Shown: piece after piece, positions 1 to 7,679 of the stretch
How positions within the stretch are numbered: position 1 is the first letter of the stretch
Layout of the letters: each line of letters opens with the position of its first letter
Assembly: GCF_006335145.1 (NCBI RefSeq)
Contig: NZ_VDMN01000003.1
Location: forward strand, 372,001-436,000
DNA from: Aliirhizobium smilacinae
GTDB lineage: Bacteria; Pseudomonadota; Alphaproteobacteria; Rhizobiales; Rhizobiaceae
Reading direction: 5' to 3'
Length of the DNA stretch: 64,000 nt
Translations under genes and position numbers: made by a program
Notes under the pieces: model-generated
The model's database searches: none
What the model saw: only the letters and a program-made list of their open reading frames with translations
Told to the model about the DNA's origin: nothing

Positions 1-1
1 C

Positions 2-136
2 GATATCGCGATCGCCTGCGGTTTCGGCACGCAGGCGACCTTGCGCCACCATTTTCGCAAGCGACTGGGAACGAGCCCGGCGGCTTACAGAAAGACATTC
101 GGTCAGCAGGAGGCCGGTCGCCGGGAAGGCGGCTGA
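2..136 (+). CDS. AraC-family transcriptional regulator, 3' end only
   Basis: Only the last 44 residues lie in the window; the gene begins upstream. The readable tail starts DIAIACGFGTQATLRHHF and continues into RLGTSPAAYRKTF, which is the second helix-turn-helix of an AraC/XylS DNA-binding domain followed by the conserved proline-containing segment that closes the domain. The pattern is close to that of GlxA-type regulators, which join a DJ-1/PfpI-like sensor domain to an AraC domain, but the sensor part is not visible, so this is inference. It converges on preA, whose stop codon is 16 bases away. Confidence 0.8.
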   Translation, partial: DIAIACGFGTQATLRHHFRKRLGTSPAAYRKTFGQQEAGRREGG

Positions 137-152
137 CTTTGTGCTTTTGTGG

Positions 153-1466
153 TCACTCCGCCGCTTGCCGCGCCATCGGGTTGTTGGGATGGGTCGTCCA
201 GTTGGCATAGTTGGGATCGACCGGCCGGCCGGTGCGTTTGTCGAGGCTGCCGGCGGGCAGGGCATCCATGGTGATGCAGTTTTCCACCGGACAGACGTTG
301 ACGCAAAGATTGCAGCCGACGCAATCCTCTTCCTTCACCTCGAAATGCCTGACTCCATCGACCATCGCGGTAATCGCCTGGTGCGACGTGTCCTCGCAGG
401 CGATGTGACAGCGGCCGCATTTGATGCAGGCGTCCTGATCGATATGCGCCTTGGCGATGTAGTTGAGGTTGAGATATTGCCAGTCGGTGACGTTCTGCAC
501 TGCGCGGCCGGTAATGTCGTCCAGCGTCCGGTGGCCCTTCGAGTCCATCCAGGCGGTGAGGCCGGTGATCATCTCCTCGACGATCTTGAAGCCGTAGGTC
601 ATGACCGCCGTGCAGACCTGCACGTTGCCGGCACCAAGCGCGAGGAATTCTGCAGCATCACGCCAAGTCGTCACACCGCCGATGCCGGAAATCGGCAGGC
701 CGTAGGTTTCCGGGTCGCGGGCAATCTCGGCCACCATGTTGAGCGCGATCGGTTTGACTGCCGGGCCGCAATAACCGCCATGGCTGCCCTTGCCGTTGAT
801 CGACGGATTGGGCGAAAAGCTGTCGAGATCGACCGAGACGATCGAGGAGATCGTGTTGATCAGCGATACGGCGTCAGTACCGCCACGCTTTGCGGCGCGG
901 GCAGGGAAGCGGATGTCGGTGATGTTGGGCGTCAGCTTGGTGATGACCGGCATGCGGCTATATTGCTTGCACCAGCGCACCACCATCTCGATATATTCCG
1001 GCACCTGACCAACCGCGGCGCCCATGCCGCGCTCGGACATGCCGTGCGGACAGCCGAAGTTGAGTTCGATGCCATCGACTTCGGTTTCCTCGACCAGCGG
1101 CAGGATCGCCTTCCAGGCGTTTTCCTCGCAGGGGACCATGATCGAGGCGACCACGGCGCGATCCGGCCAGTTCTTCTTCACCTGCTTCATCTCGATGAGA
1201 TTGGTGTAGAGGTCGCGGTCGGTGATCAGTTCGATATTGTTCAAGCCGAGAAGCCGACGGTCGGCGCCCCAGATGGCGCCGTAGCGCGGGCCGTTGACGT
1301 TGACGACAGGCGGCCCCTGTTCGCCAAGCGTCTTCCAGACGACGCCGCCCCAGCCGGCCTTGAAGGCGCGCTCGACATTATAAGCCTTGTCGGTCGGCGG
1401 TGCCGAAGCGAGCCAGAAGGGGTTGGGGGATTTGATGCCGACGAAATTGTTGCGGATATCAGCCAT
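153..1466 (-). CDS. preA: NAD-dependent dihydropyrimidine dehydrogenase subunit PreA
   Basis: This 437-residue protein has the length of PreA, the FMN- and iron-sulfur-containing subunit that reduces uracil and thymine to the 5,6-dihydro forms in the cytosol, the first step of reductive pyrimidine catabolism. Residues 1-310 form a dihydroorotate-dehydrogenase-like TIM barrel, with the conserved segment GIELNFGCPHGMSERGMG around the active-site loop. The last 100 residues hold two 4Fe-4S ferredoxin motifs, CIKCGRCHIAC and CVGCNLCVNVC. The start is supported by a GGGAG motif just upstream. It lies 15 bases downstream of preT on the same strand, so the two subunits are co-transcribed. Confidence 0.95.
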   Translation of the reverse strand: MADIRNNFVGIKSPNPFWLASAPPTDKAYNVERAFKAGWGGVVWKTLGEQGPPVVNVNGPRYGAIWGADRRLLGLNNIELITDRDLYTNLIEMKQVKKNWPDRAVVASIMVPCEENAWKAILPLVEETEVDGIELNFGCPHGMSERGMGAAVGQVPEYIEMVVRWCKQYSRMPVITKLTPNITDIRFPARAAKRGGTDAVSLINTISSIVSVDLDSFSPNPSINGKGSHGGYCGPAVKPIALNMVAEIARDPETYGLPISGIGGVTTWRDAAEFLALGAGNVQVCTAVMTYGFKIVEEMITGLTAWMDSKGHRTLDDITGRAVQNVTDWQYLNLNYIAKAHIDQDACIKCGRCHIACEDTSHQAITAMVDGVRHFEVKEEDCVGCNLCVNVCPVENCITMDALPAGSLDKRTGRPVDPNYANWTTHPNNPMARQAAE

Positions 1467-1481
1467 GGTCGATGTCTCCCC

Positions 1482-2855
1482 TCAGGCCACTGCGCTGGAC
1501 GGCTGAGCGCCGGCTGCCAGCATGCGGTTGATGCTTTCTGCTGCATCGCGCCCTTGCGCGACCGCCGAGACGGTCAGGTCTTCGCCGCGACCGATGCAAT
1601 CGCCGCCGGCCCAGACATTCTCGACCGAGGTGCGGCCCTGGGCGTCTACCGCGATCTTGCCTTTTTCGAACTGGAGAGCGCCGAGGCCGGAAGCTTCGAA
1701 GGTCTGGCCGATGGCCTTGAAGATCTGGTCGGCAGCGAGAACGCCCGTCTCACCGGTGCCGGTCAACCTGCCTTCGATCATCGCGGTATATTCGACCTCG
1801 ATGCCGGCGACATGAGCGCCGTTCGGGCCGTCCTTGCCGATGATCGATTTCGGCTGCATCCAGTGGCGGATGATGACGCCCTTCGAGGCGGCGAGATCCT
1901 GCTCGTATCCGGAGGCGTTCATGTTTTCCTTGCCGCGACGATAGCAGATCGTCACTTCTTCGGCGCCGAGCAGTTTTGCCTGGATGGCGGCATCGATGGC
2001 GGTCATGCCGCCGCCGAGCACGACGACACGGCGGCCGACCGGAATGGCCGCCTTGTCCTTCGCCTGACGGAGTGCGGCGATGAAATCGACCGCATCTTCG
2101 ACGCCGGACAGGTCCTCGCTTTCGATGCCGAGGCCGTTGACGCCGGAAAGCCCCATGCCGAGAAAGACTGCATCATAGTGTGCGGAAAGATCGGACAGCG
2201 AATAATCGCGGCCGAGCGCCTTGCCGTGTTCGATGGTGATACCGCCGATGGCGGTGACATAATCGACTTCGCGTTGGGCGAAGTCATCGACCGACTTGTA
2301 GGTGGCTATGCCGTATTCGTTGAGGCCGCCGGATTTTTCACGGGCTTCGAGAATGGTTACGTCGTGGCCGTTGACCGCCAGCCGGTGCGCGGCGGCAAGG
2401 CCAGCGGGGCCTGCGCCGACAACGGCGATCTTCTTTCCGCTCGCTGCCTTCCGCTCGAAGAACTGACGCCCGGTCTCCATGGCGATGTCGGTCGCATAAC
2501 GTTGCAACCTGCCGATCTCCACCGGTCGATCCTCTGCGGTGTTGCGGACGCAGACGTCCTCGCACAGCGTCTCGGTGGGGCAGACGCGGGCGCACATCCC
2601 GCCCAGAATGTTCTGGTCGAAGATGGTTTTCGCCGATCCGAGCGGGTTGCCAGTCGATATCTGCCGGATGAACATCGGGATATCGATGGCGGTGGGACAG
2701 GCCGTCATACACGGCGCGTCGTAACAGAAGTAACAGCGGTCTGATGCCACCAGTGCCTCATGCTTGTCGAGGCGCGGGTGAAGGTCGGAAAAATTCGATG
2801 CGTATTCGTTGGACGAGAGCCTTCCGGCCTCGATCCCGCTTCCCAGTCGCTCCAT
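1482..2855 (-). CDS. preT: NAD(P)-binding subunit of dihydropyrimidine dehydrogenase, PreT
   Basis: This 457-residue flavoprotein delivers electrons from NAD(P)H to PreA. Near the N-terminus a cysteine-rich segment (CYFCYDAPCMTACP) and a second one (GGMCARVCPTETLCEDVC) match the iron-sulfur domain of glutamate-synthase-small-subunit-like proteins. An FAD-binding Rossmann motif follows (AVVGAGPAGLAAAHRL) and then an NAD(P)-binding one (VVVLGGGMTAIDAA). It is the first gene of the preT-preA unit. The 225-base gap to the divergent acuI gene is AT-rich and should hold both promoters; no clear operator was recognised there. Confidence 0.94.
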   Translation of the reverse strand: MERLGSGIEAGRLSSNEYASNFSDLHPRLDKHEALVASDRCYFCYDAPCMTACPTAIDIPMFIRQISTGNPLGSAKTIFDQNILGGMCARVCPTETLCEDVCVRNTAEDRPVEIGRLQRYATDIAMETGRQFFERKAASGKKIAVVGAGPAGLAAAHRLAVNGHDVTILEAREKSGGLNEYGIATYKSVDDFAQREVDYVTAIGGITIEHGKALGRDYSLSDLSAHYDAVFLGMGLSGVNGLGIESEDLSGVEDAVDFIAALRQAKDKAAIPVGRRVVVLGGGMTAIDAAIQAKLLGAEEVTICYRRGKENMNASGYEQDLAASKGVIIRHWMQPKSIIGKDGPNGAHVAGIEVEYTAMIEGRLTGTGETGVLAADQIFKAIGQTFEASGLGALQFEKGKIAVDAQGRTSVENVWAGGDCIGRGEDLTVSAVAQGRDAAESINRMLAAGAQPSSAVA

Positions 2856-3080
2856 CCGAGTTCCCTCATTATATGGTTATGGACAACTATTGGGCAGATC
2901 GTAACACGGCTTAAAATTTTATCAAACGGTAAATTTTTTGAGATGCGTGTGCTGCGGCATGCCGTCTCGCGCCTATCGAACGGACGGCATCGCGCCCTTG
3001 CGATCGTGACATGTATCAATAGCCGGAAGTCGCTTCGGCTCTAGATACGGACTGTAGAACAAAGCAATTGGAGTGACGAA

Positions 3081-4076
3081 ATGGTTGATACGTTCAGGGC
3101 GATGGTCATCGACACGATCGACGGCAAGCCAGCAGGGGTCTTCAGGGAGGTCGCTCTCAGTGAACTTCCGGACAACGATGTCCTCGTCGAGATCGCCTAC
3201 TCGACGCTGAATTACAAGGACGGGCTGGCGATTACCGGCAAAGGCCGGATCGCCCGCCGTACGCCTCTCATCGCCGGAATTGATATTTCCGGAACGGTCG
3301 TCGAGTCGCGGTCCGCCGAGTGGAAGCCGGGTGACAAGGTCATCCTGAACGGATGGGGCATGTCGGAAACCGAGCCGGGTGCATACGGGCGCTACCAGCG
3401 GGTGAAGGCCGAATGGCTGATCCCGCTGCCGGAAGCGTTTTCCATGCAGCAGGCAATGGCGATCGGCACGGCAGGTTACACATCCGCGCTTTGCGTCGAT
3501 GCGCTGGAAAAATGGGGCAGGATCAAGCCGGGTGAGGGCGAGGTGCTGGTAACGGGGGCTGCCGGCGGTGTCGGGTCGGTGGCGATCGCGCTGCTTGCCG
3601 CCCGAGGCTACAGTGTCACCGCCTCCACCGGACGGCCGGAAACCCATTCCTATCTGGAATCCCTTGGCGCGACGAATTTCATTGATCGGGCCGAACTGCA
3701 GCAGAAGGGCGGGCCGCTGCAGAAGGAGCGCTGGACGGGTGGTATCGACAGCGTCGGTTCCACGACGCTGGCCAATGCGTTGGCGCAGACAGTGCGCGGC
3801 GGGGCGATTGCCGCATGCGGCCTTGCGGGCGGTGCCGATCTTCCGGCAACCGTGCTGCCGCATATCCTGCGCAGCGTCGCCCTGATCGGCGTGGATTCGG
3901 TCATGGCCCCGAAAGAGCAGCGTCTTTCTGCATGGAGCCGGCTGGCTCGCGATCTGGACAAAAGCAAGCTCGATACCATCACGACTGTCGAGCCGATGTC
4001 GAAGCTACCGGAACTTGCGCAGGCGATCGTTGACGGAAAGATTCGAGGTCGGGTCGTCATCGACGTGACTGCCTGA
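3081..4076 (+). CDS. acuI: acrylyl-CoA reductase (AcuI/YhdH family medium-chain reductase)
   Basis: This is a 331-residue zinc-independent medium-chain reductase/dehydrogenase of the AcuI/YhdH type. The family reduces acryloyl-CoA to propionyl-CoA with NADPH in the cytosol, which removes a toxic electrophile. The N-terminal GroES-like part contains STLNYKDGLAITGKG and PLIAGIDISGTV, both typical of YhdH, and the cofactor motif VTGAAGGVGSVA sits near residue 160. A GGAGTG motif precedes the ATG. It is transcribed away from preT-preA; because pyrimidine breakdown leads to beta-alanine and C3 acids, a role in clearing acryloyl-CoA from that pathway is a reasonable inference, not shown by sequence. 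Confidence 0.88.
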   Translation: MVDTFRAMVIDTIDGKPAGVFREVALSELPDNDVLVEIAYSTLNYKDGLAITGKGRIARRTPLIAGIDISGTVVESRSAEWKPGDKVILNGWGMSETEPGAYGRYQRVKAEWLIPLPEAFSMQQAMAIGTAGYTSALCVDALEKWGRIKPGEGEVLVTGAAGGVGSVAIALLAARGYSVTASTGRPETHSYLESLGATNFIDRAELQQKGGPLQKERWTGGIDSVGSTTLANALAQTVRGGAIAACGLAGGADLPATVLPHILRSVALIGVDSVMAPKEQRLSAWSRLARDLDKSKLDTITTVEPMSKLPELAQAIVDGKIRGRVVIDVTA

Positions 4077-4100
4077 CCGGCAGCCGGCAAACCGGATGAT

Positions 4101-4128
4101 GCGGCTCTCATGGGATCATGAGGGCCGC
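4101..4128 (+). terminator. hairpin downstream of acuI, possible terminator
   Basis: An 11-base stem with one G-U pair (GCGGCTCTCAT / ATGAGGGCCGC) around a six-base loop begins 24 bases after the acuI stop codon. No T-run follows, so it is a weak candidate for an intrinsic terminator and may only be an RNA-stabilising hairpin. Confidence 0.35.
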
Positions 4129-4240
4129 CGACGGCAGGTGGAGACGTTCATCTGCCTGCCCCCAGCAGCGGACAATTCACGCACCCCTAAATCTGATAAT
4201 TGAACATGTCTTCCCGGTACGATACGTAGTTAGGATTGTT

Positions 4241-4248
4241 TTAACCAT
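4241..4248 (+). promoter_or_regulatory. TTAACCAT, CtrA-type half-site in front of the PilZ-like gene
   Basis: The octamer TTAACCAT lies 15 bases upstream of the ATG of the PilZ-like gene. In alphaproteobacteria this sequence is a known form of half-site for the cell-cycle regulator CtrA. An isolated octamer occurs by chance quite often, so its weight comes only from the complete CtrA box found in front of the next gene. Confidence 0.3.
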
Positions 4249-4263
4249 TTCCGGATCGTCACT

Positions 4264-4686
4264 ATGTTAGAGAACGGCAAGCCTCGCCATTACCTTGCGC
4301 AGTTCTATGGGGCGAACGACAATCCGAAGGTCCGATATCGCAAGACCAATCTTGTCGCGCGTGCGGTCTATCCGAATGGCGGGGTGAAGTCGTTTTCGAG
4401 CCTGCAGGTGCGCATCATCGGCATATGCGAGACGGGCGCCCTCATTCAGGCCGCGGCCGTCGAGTTCGTTCCCGATCACTTCTATCTCTGCCTGGGCAAC
4501 AACGAGGTGTTCTTCACCTGCGCCAAGCGGAATGTGATGAAGGACAAAATGGTCGTGAGTTTCTCACAGCCGGAAGATACGTTTTTCATTAATGCCCTCA
4601 CCAAAGGCGGGTTGCCGCTGGCGACGCTGAAGCGCATGCGGGCATCGACGGTCGTGCGGACCCGCACGACGCACAACGCCAGTTGA
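4264..4686 (+). CDS. PilZ-like domain protein
   Basis: This 140-residue soluble protein has no signal peptide or membrane segment. Residues about 20-110 look like a PilZ-type beta-barrel: YRKTNLVARAVYPNG is followed by VRIIGICETGALIQ, which matches the PilZ pattern of a conserved strand ending in a small-residue G-A turn. The usual RxxxR c-di-GMP-binding motif is not clear, so it may be a degenerate PilZ that does not bind c-di-GMP. The downstream neighbour is an orphan FliN-type protein on the same strand, which suggests a motility or cell-envelope role. The family assignment is by eye and moderate. Confidence 0.5.
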   Translation: MLENGKPRHYLAQFYGANDNPKVRYRKTNLVARAVYPNGGVKSFSSLQVRIIGICETGALIQAAAVEFVPDHFYLCLGNNEVFFTCAKRNVMKDKMVVSFSQPEDTFFINALTKGGLPLATLKRMRASTVVRTRTTHNAS

Positions 4687-4738
4687 TTTTATGATATTCT
4701 GTCGGCTTTGCATCTTTATGATCCGTCAACTGTGGATG

Positions 4739-4753
4739 TTAACGGCTGGTTAA
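4739..4753 (+). promoter_or_regulatory. CtrA-binding box TTAA-N7-TTAA
   Basis: The sequence TTAACGGCTGGTTAA matches the consensus of the cell-cycle master regulator CtrA exactly (TTAA, seven bases, TTAA). It ends 89 bases before the preferred ATG of the FliN-like gene. Its position inside the longer reading frame that begins at 4708 argues that the gene starts downstream, at 4843. CtrA commonly controls flagellar genes in this class. Confidence 0.6.
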
Positions 4754-4842
4754 GGCTTACGGCCGGTGCAGGGCGAAGTGGGGTGCTGCGGCGTTTATTT
4801 TCAGGTGAGTCGCACCCCCGCATATTTCAGAAAGTGACCATC

Positions 4843-5166
4843 ATGATCGACGACGCTGCCGAGAAGCCGTTTCCCAGATTTCCGGAATTTCCAGCATCGG
4901 AGGAAAATTCCCTGCAACGGCAGTCACCCAGCGCGCGCGTCGGCGATATCCCGGTCGAAATCCAGGTCGTGATCGGCAGGACGAAAGTCTCGGTGGCTCA
5001 ACTGACGGCCGCAAAGAAGGGATCGTGGTTCCGGCTCGACAAGCGTTTCGGCGAACCCGTCGAGCTGCAGGTCAACGGACAGACGATCGGGTACGGGGAA
5101 ATCGTGTCCGACGACCGGGATAATTTCGTCGGCATTCGCATGACATCCGTCGAGAACCGCTTGTAG
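4843..5166 (+). CDS. orphan FliN/SpoA-domain protein (flagellar C-ring type)
   Basis: From the ATG at 4843 the product has 107 residues. The C-terminal 70 residues form a SpoA (FliN/FliM C-terminal) domain: DIPVEIQVVIGRTKVSVAQL is followed by a glycine-containing turn, the pattern GEPVELQVNGQTIGYGEIV and a final VGIRMTSV strand. FliN proteins polymerise in the cytoplasmic C-ring of the flagellar motor and set rotation. It is shorter than a typical rhizobial FliN and stands alone, with no fliG, fliM or flhB nearby. The reading frame is open from 4708, but a CtrA box lies in that extension. It could be a second, accessory switch protein. Confidence 0.75.
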   Translation: MIDDAAEKPFPRFPEFPASEENSLQRQSPSARVGDIPVEIQVVIGRTKVSVAQLTAAKKGSWFRLDKRFGEPVELQVNGQTIGYGEIVSDDRDNFVGIRMTSVENRL

Positions 5167-5329
5167 AAACACCTGAAAGCAATGATTTGTCGCTGCTTCC
5201 AAATGCCATCCTGCGTCTGATATAAATATGAGTAAGATCCTCACGTTTAATCTTTACTCTGATACTCAACTTATCTAAGGTGCCGCTTACCGAAGGTTCC
5301 CGAGACGAGAATCGATCAGGCGAGGCGTG

Positions 5330-5740
5330 ATGGCGAAGAAGCAGAAACGGAAGAGTGGCGGCGCAAACGAGGCGGCGGCTGCAACCCAGCAGGCGAAACC
5401 CGAACGCGACGCGATCGATGTCCGCAGCTTCCTTTATGTCGGCGGCCGTGACTGTCAGGTTGCCCATTTGCGCGCAATCGCAACCCGCCACGGGGCGGAG
5501 CTGATCCACCACGATGGCGGTCTTCGCGAGGCGGTTTCCCGCATCGATACCGTGCTCCCATCTGTCGACTGCGTCTTCTGCCCCATCGACTGTATCAGCC
5601 ACGATGCGTGTCTGAGGGTGAAGACCGGCTGCAAGAAGTTCGGCGTCACCTTCGTCCCGCTGCGCAACGGCTCCAAGTCGAGCCTTGAGCGTGCGCTACA
5701 GACGATGAAGGATCGACATGATGAAAGAAGAGCGTCCTGA
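5330..5740 (+). CDS. DUF2325 domain protein
   Basis: The 136-residue product has a basic, disordered N-terminus (about 30 residues, KKQKRKSGG) and then a DUF2325 domain. Diagnostic parts are FLYVGGRDCQVAHLR, the GAELIHHDGG segment, the CPIDCISHDACLRVK motif and a serine-rich SKSSLERAL end. The conserved cysteines in the CPIDCISHDAC segment could bind metal, but the biochemical role of the family is unknown. A GAGGCG motif precedes the ATG; a GTG codon directly in front of it is an alternative start. It overlaps the next small gene. Confidence 0.8.
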   Translation: MAKKQKRKSGGANEAAAATQQAKPERDAIDVRSFLYVGGRDCQVAHLRAIATRHGAELIHHDGGLREAVSRIDTVLPSVDCVFCPIDCISHDACLRVKTGCKKFGVTFVPLRNGSKSSLERALQTMKDRHDERRAS

Positions 5741-5942
5741 CGCTAGCCTGTTTATCGGCCTGCACAAGCTGGCGGAGCAGAATGGCGAGGGACTGGTGCC
5801 GGAGCTTTACGAACTCTTGGTAAGTCGTAGCCGTGACAATCGAGATGATGATAATATCATCCGTTTTCCCGCCCAGGCCACAGTGAGTGCCACGACCGTG
5901 CCATCCTGGGAAGCAGGCAAAATATTGCCATTCCGGCGATAA
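5721..5942 (+). CDS. small hypothetical protein overlapping the DUF2325 gene
   Basis: This acidic product of about 73 residues starts inside the last codons of the DUF2325 gene, in a different frame, after an AAGGA motif eight bases upstream; an ATG three bases earlier is equally possible. The helical-looking start (LFIGLHKLAEQNGEGLVPELYELLV) resembles a short interaction module, and the rest (IIRFPAQATVSATTV) is unlike any family known to me. The overlap suggests translational coupling with the DUF2325 gene. It is not recognised, and no competing gene is on the other strand. Confidence 0.5.
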   Translation: MKEERPDASLFIGLHKLAEQNGEGLVPELYELLVSRSRDNRDDDNIIRFPAQATVSATTVPSWEAGKILPFRR

Positions 5943-5960
5943 ATCGGGTGGCAGGCCTTC

Positions 5961-6329
5961 TCAAGCCCTTTGGCTGAAGAAGGCTCCGGCGGCTACGGTC
6001 AGCCACCCCAGCATCATCAGCATACCACCCGTTGGAGCGGCGAAGGGAAAAAGCCTTTCGCCGAGAAAGTGCCGAGAGACGAGATCGCCGGCAAAGACGA
6101 TCGTGCCGAGGCCGAGAACGAGGCCGGCGAGCGTCGCCGTCCTGAATGTGCGATTGCCGATATAGAGAGCCAGCAAAACCGGCGCATGCGCCAGGCACAT
6201 CGTGGATGCGTTGCCGAGAAACTGGGTGTCACCTCCATGTGTGGCCGCGGCGGCGAGTGCTACGCCCGAAAGCCCCATCAAACCGCTGAAGAGCAGCAGC
6301 AGCGGCCGCAATTTCTCGAGTCTTTCCAA
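5961..6329 (-). CDS. DUF423 family small membrane protein
   Basis: The 122-residue product has four hydrophobic segments and the DUF423 pattern: LLLFSGLMGLSGVALAAAATHG near the start, a middle helix around LAHAPVLLALYIGN, and an end with GGMLMMLGWLTVAAGAFF. DUF423 proteins (E. coli YgdD-like) are inner-membrane proteins of unknown function. I chose a TTG start because AGGGA lies eight bases upstream and the product then begins just before the first membrane helix; the frame continues upstream into the haemoglobin gene. It is five bases downstream of the globin stop codon, so the two are co-transcribed. Confidence 0.8.
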   Translation of the reverse strand: MERLEKLRPLLLLFSGLMGLSGVALAAAATHGGDTQFLGNASTMCLAHAPVLLALYIGNRTFRTATLAGLVLGLGTIVFAGDLVSRHFLGERLFPFAAPTGGMLMMLGWLTVAAGAFFSQRA

Positions 6330-6333
6330 GACG

Positions 6334-6723
6334 CTATTCCCTGTTCTGCATGTGATGACCCAGCCGTTCGATCGGCGGCCAGATGATGTCGCGAAGTTTC
6401 GGATTTTCGATTGTCTCGTCCAGCGCCCGCCTGAAGCAGAGCAGCCATTCATCGCGTTCGGCAGGTCCTATCGCGGCACCGAAATGGCGGGACCGCAGAC
6501 GCGGATGTCCGTATTTCTCGACATAAACGGGTGGGCCGCCGAGATAACCTGTCAGGTATTCATGGAGTTTTGCTTCGCTGCCTCCGAGGCTCGGCGGATG
6601 AATTGCCCGGCAGTTGCGGGCTTCCGGCAGCGTATCCATCAGCTGGTAGAAACGCCGTGCCAGCGCGCGAACCGTCGCATCGCCGCCGATCGCCTCGTAA
6701 AGGGTGATGGTCTCTCCCGTCAT
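6334..6723 (-). CDS. group II truncated haemoglobin
   Basis: This 129-residue protein is a 2-over-2 globin of the trHbII (GlbO) class. Family features visible are the N-terminal LYEAIGG segment, RRFYQLMDTLPE, the proximal-histidine region YGHPRLRSRHFGAAIG, and the conserved RDEWLLCFRRAL helix of the group. Such proteins bind O2, NO or other small ligands through haem in the cytosol and are linked to redox or nitrosative stress. It is followed at once by the DUF423 gene. A glutathione-linked reductant partner is not adjacent. Confidence 0.9.
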   Translation of the reverse strand: MTGETITLYEAIGGDATVRALARRFYQLMDTLPEARNCRAIHPPSLGGSEAKLHEYLTGYLGGPPVYVEKYGHPRLRSRHFGAAIGPAERDEWLLCFRRALDETIENPKLRDIIWPPIERLGHHMQNRE

Positions 6724-6854
6724 TCCGCCTTGGCCACCTCGCCCGCATTGTCGTCATCCGGTGTTATCCGGCCGGAAGAGGGCGGGCAAGTGCGATGATC
6801 GGGTCGCGCGGGCAAGGAGGTTGCTACGCCTTTACCTGCGCACTGTTTGCGGAA

Positions 6855-7034
6855 TTATTCCGGGCCGGAATCGGTATCCTTGCTGTCCTTCGACGGCAGG
6901 GAGCCGGTGCCGGGTGTCTTGTCGTAATCCGTCAGATGATCCTTGGCATGAGGGCCGGCGGCGGGATGCCGGCCTTTTCCTGCATCAGCGCTGCCTTGCT
7001 CGACGGCTTTTTGTGCGTCTTTATCCTGGGCCAT
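6855..7034 (-). CDS. 59-residue hydrophilic protein
   Basis: A short gene lies in the gap between the globin and the lipoprotein. The product begins MAQDKDAQKAVEQGSADAGK and has a conserved-looking C-terminal half, HLTDYDKTPGTGSLPS, that I recognise as typical of small uncharacterised rhizobial proteins. It is highly charged and probably disordered. The start is supported by a GGAGG motif five bases before the ATG. It has no membrane segment or signal peptide. Function is unknown. Confidence 0.65.
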   Translation of the reverse strand: MAQDKDAQKAVEQGSADAGKGRHPAAGPHAKDHLTDYDKTPGTGSLPSKDSKDTDSGPE

Positions 7035-7111
7035 GATCGCCTCCGTTTCTCTTGTCGGAAGGAAAACGGTTGCGCAGGCCGTCCGTTCCGTCGATCCGGC
7101 CGGCCGGAACG

Positions 7112-7414
7112 TCAGCGGCCGCCGCTGACGTTGATCGGGGTGATCCTGCGGCTGTAGATATCGAGGCTGCCGTCGTTCAGCACGCGGTAGCGTTCCTCGA
7201 CGCGGCTTCCGAAGCTGCCGTAGAATTCATGGCTGAATGTGTATCCCGCCGGCATGTTGGCATACCGGGCTCTTGTTTTGCCGCCATAGGTGATGCTGCC
7301 GGGGATGGGCTGTATTCCGGGGCCGTAGTCGATGGCACGAAATTCGGGATTACCCGTGGAGCTGCAGGCCGTCAGCGCAATTGCCGCGATGGCCATGACA
7401 AGCAATCTTTTCAT
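7112..7414 (-). CDS. small lipoprotein, hypothetical
   Basis: The 100-residue product starts MKRLLVMAIAAIALTACSS, a lipoprotein signal peptide with the lipobox LTAC, so the mature protein begins at cysteine 17 and is anchored in the envelope. The rest (GGKTRARYANMPAGYTF, RVEERYRVLNDGSLDIYSRRITPI) is a compact mixed domain of about 80 residues that I cannot assign. An AAGGAAG motif precedes the start codon. It is the first gene of a leftward run and could share a transcript with the 59-residue gene, 77 bases downstream. Confidence 0.7.
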   Translation of the reverse strand: MKRLLVMAIAAIALTACSSTGNPEFRAIDYGPGIQPIPGSITYGGKTRARYANMPAGYTFSHEFYGSFGSRVEERYRVLNDGSLDIYSRRITPINVSGGR

Positions 7415-7575
7415 TGAATGGCTTCCTTCAATCGGTGCGAATTCCGCGGTGAACAGAAACCCGCGAAACCGGATTTAGTTCAAGGGGACAAACAAAGGAA
7501 GATAGTACCGCTCGGGGAGAAGCCTGGGACATGGCGCTACATGCAGTGCATGGATAAACCGAGAAGATCAGAGCT

Positions 7576-7642
7576 GGAAGCGCAACTGGGTGGTGTCCTG
7601 ACTGGAGGTCGAGATCGAACCGGCGTTTACAGTTGCGCTTCC
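7576..7642. repeat. perfect 13-base inverted repeat
   Basis: GGAAGCGCAACTG at 7576-7588 is the exact reverse complement of CAGTTGCGCTTCC at 7630-7642, with 41 bases between the arms. The length makes chance unlikely. It lies about 240 bases upstream of the two-component operon. Confidence 0.75.
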
Positions 7643-7652
7643 GAAGCGGATT

Positions 7653-7679
7653 GCCGTGAAAGGTGGTTCTTTTCACGGC
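7653..7679. repeat. hairpin GCCGTGAAA / TTTCACGGC
   Basis: Two perfect nine-base arms surround a nine-base loop, 10 bases after the preceding inverted repeat. It may be an operator, an attenuator or part of a small RNA; no T-run follows, so an intrinsic terminator is unlikely. Confidence 0.6.

Noticed and set aside
141..2744. An 867-codon open frame on the plus strand
   Set aside because: It lies opposite preA and preT, which have clear family motifs; a GC-rich third codon position keeps the complementary frame open.
4708..4842. N-terminal extension of the FliN-type protein by 45 codons
   Set aside because: It contains the CtrA box and has no conserved content, so the start at 4843 is preferred.
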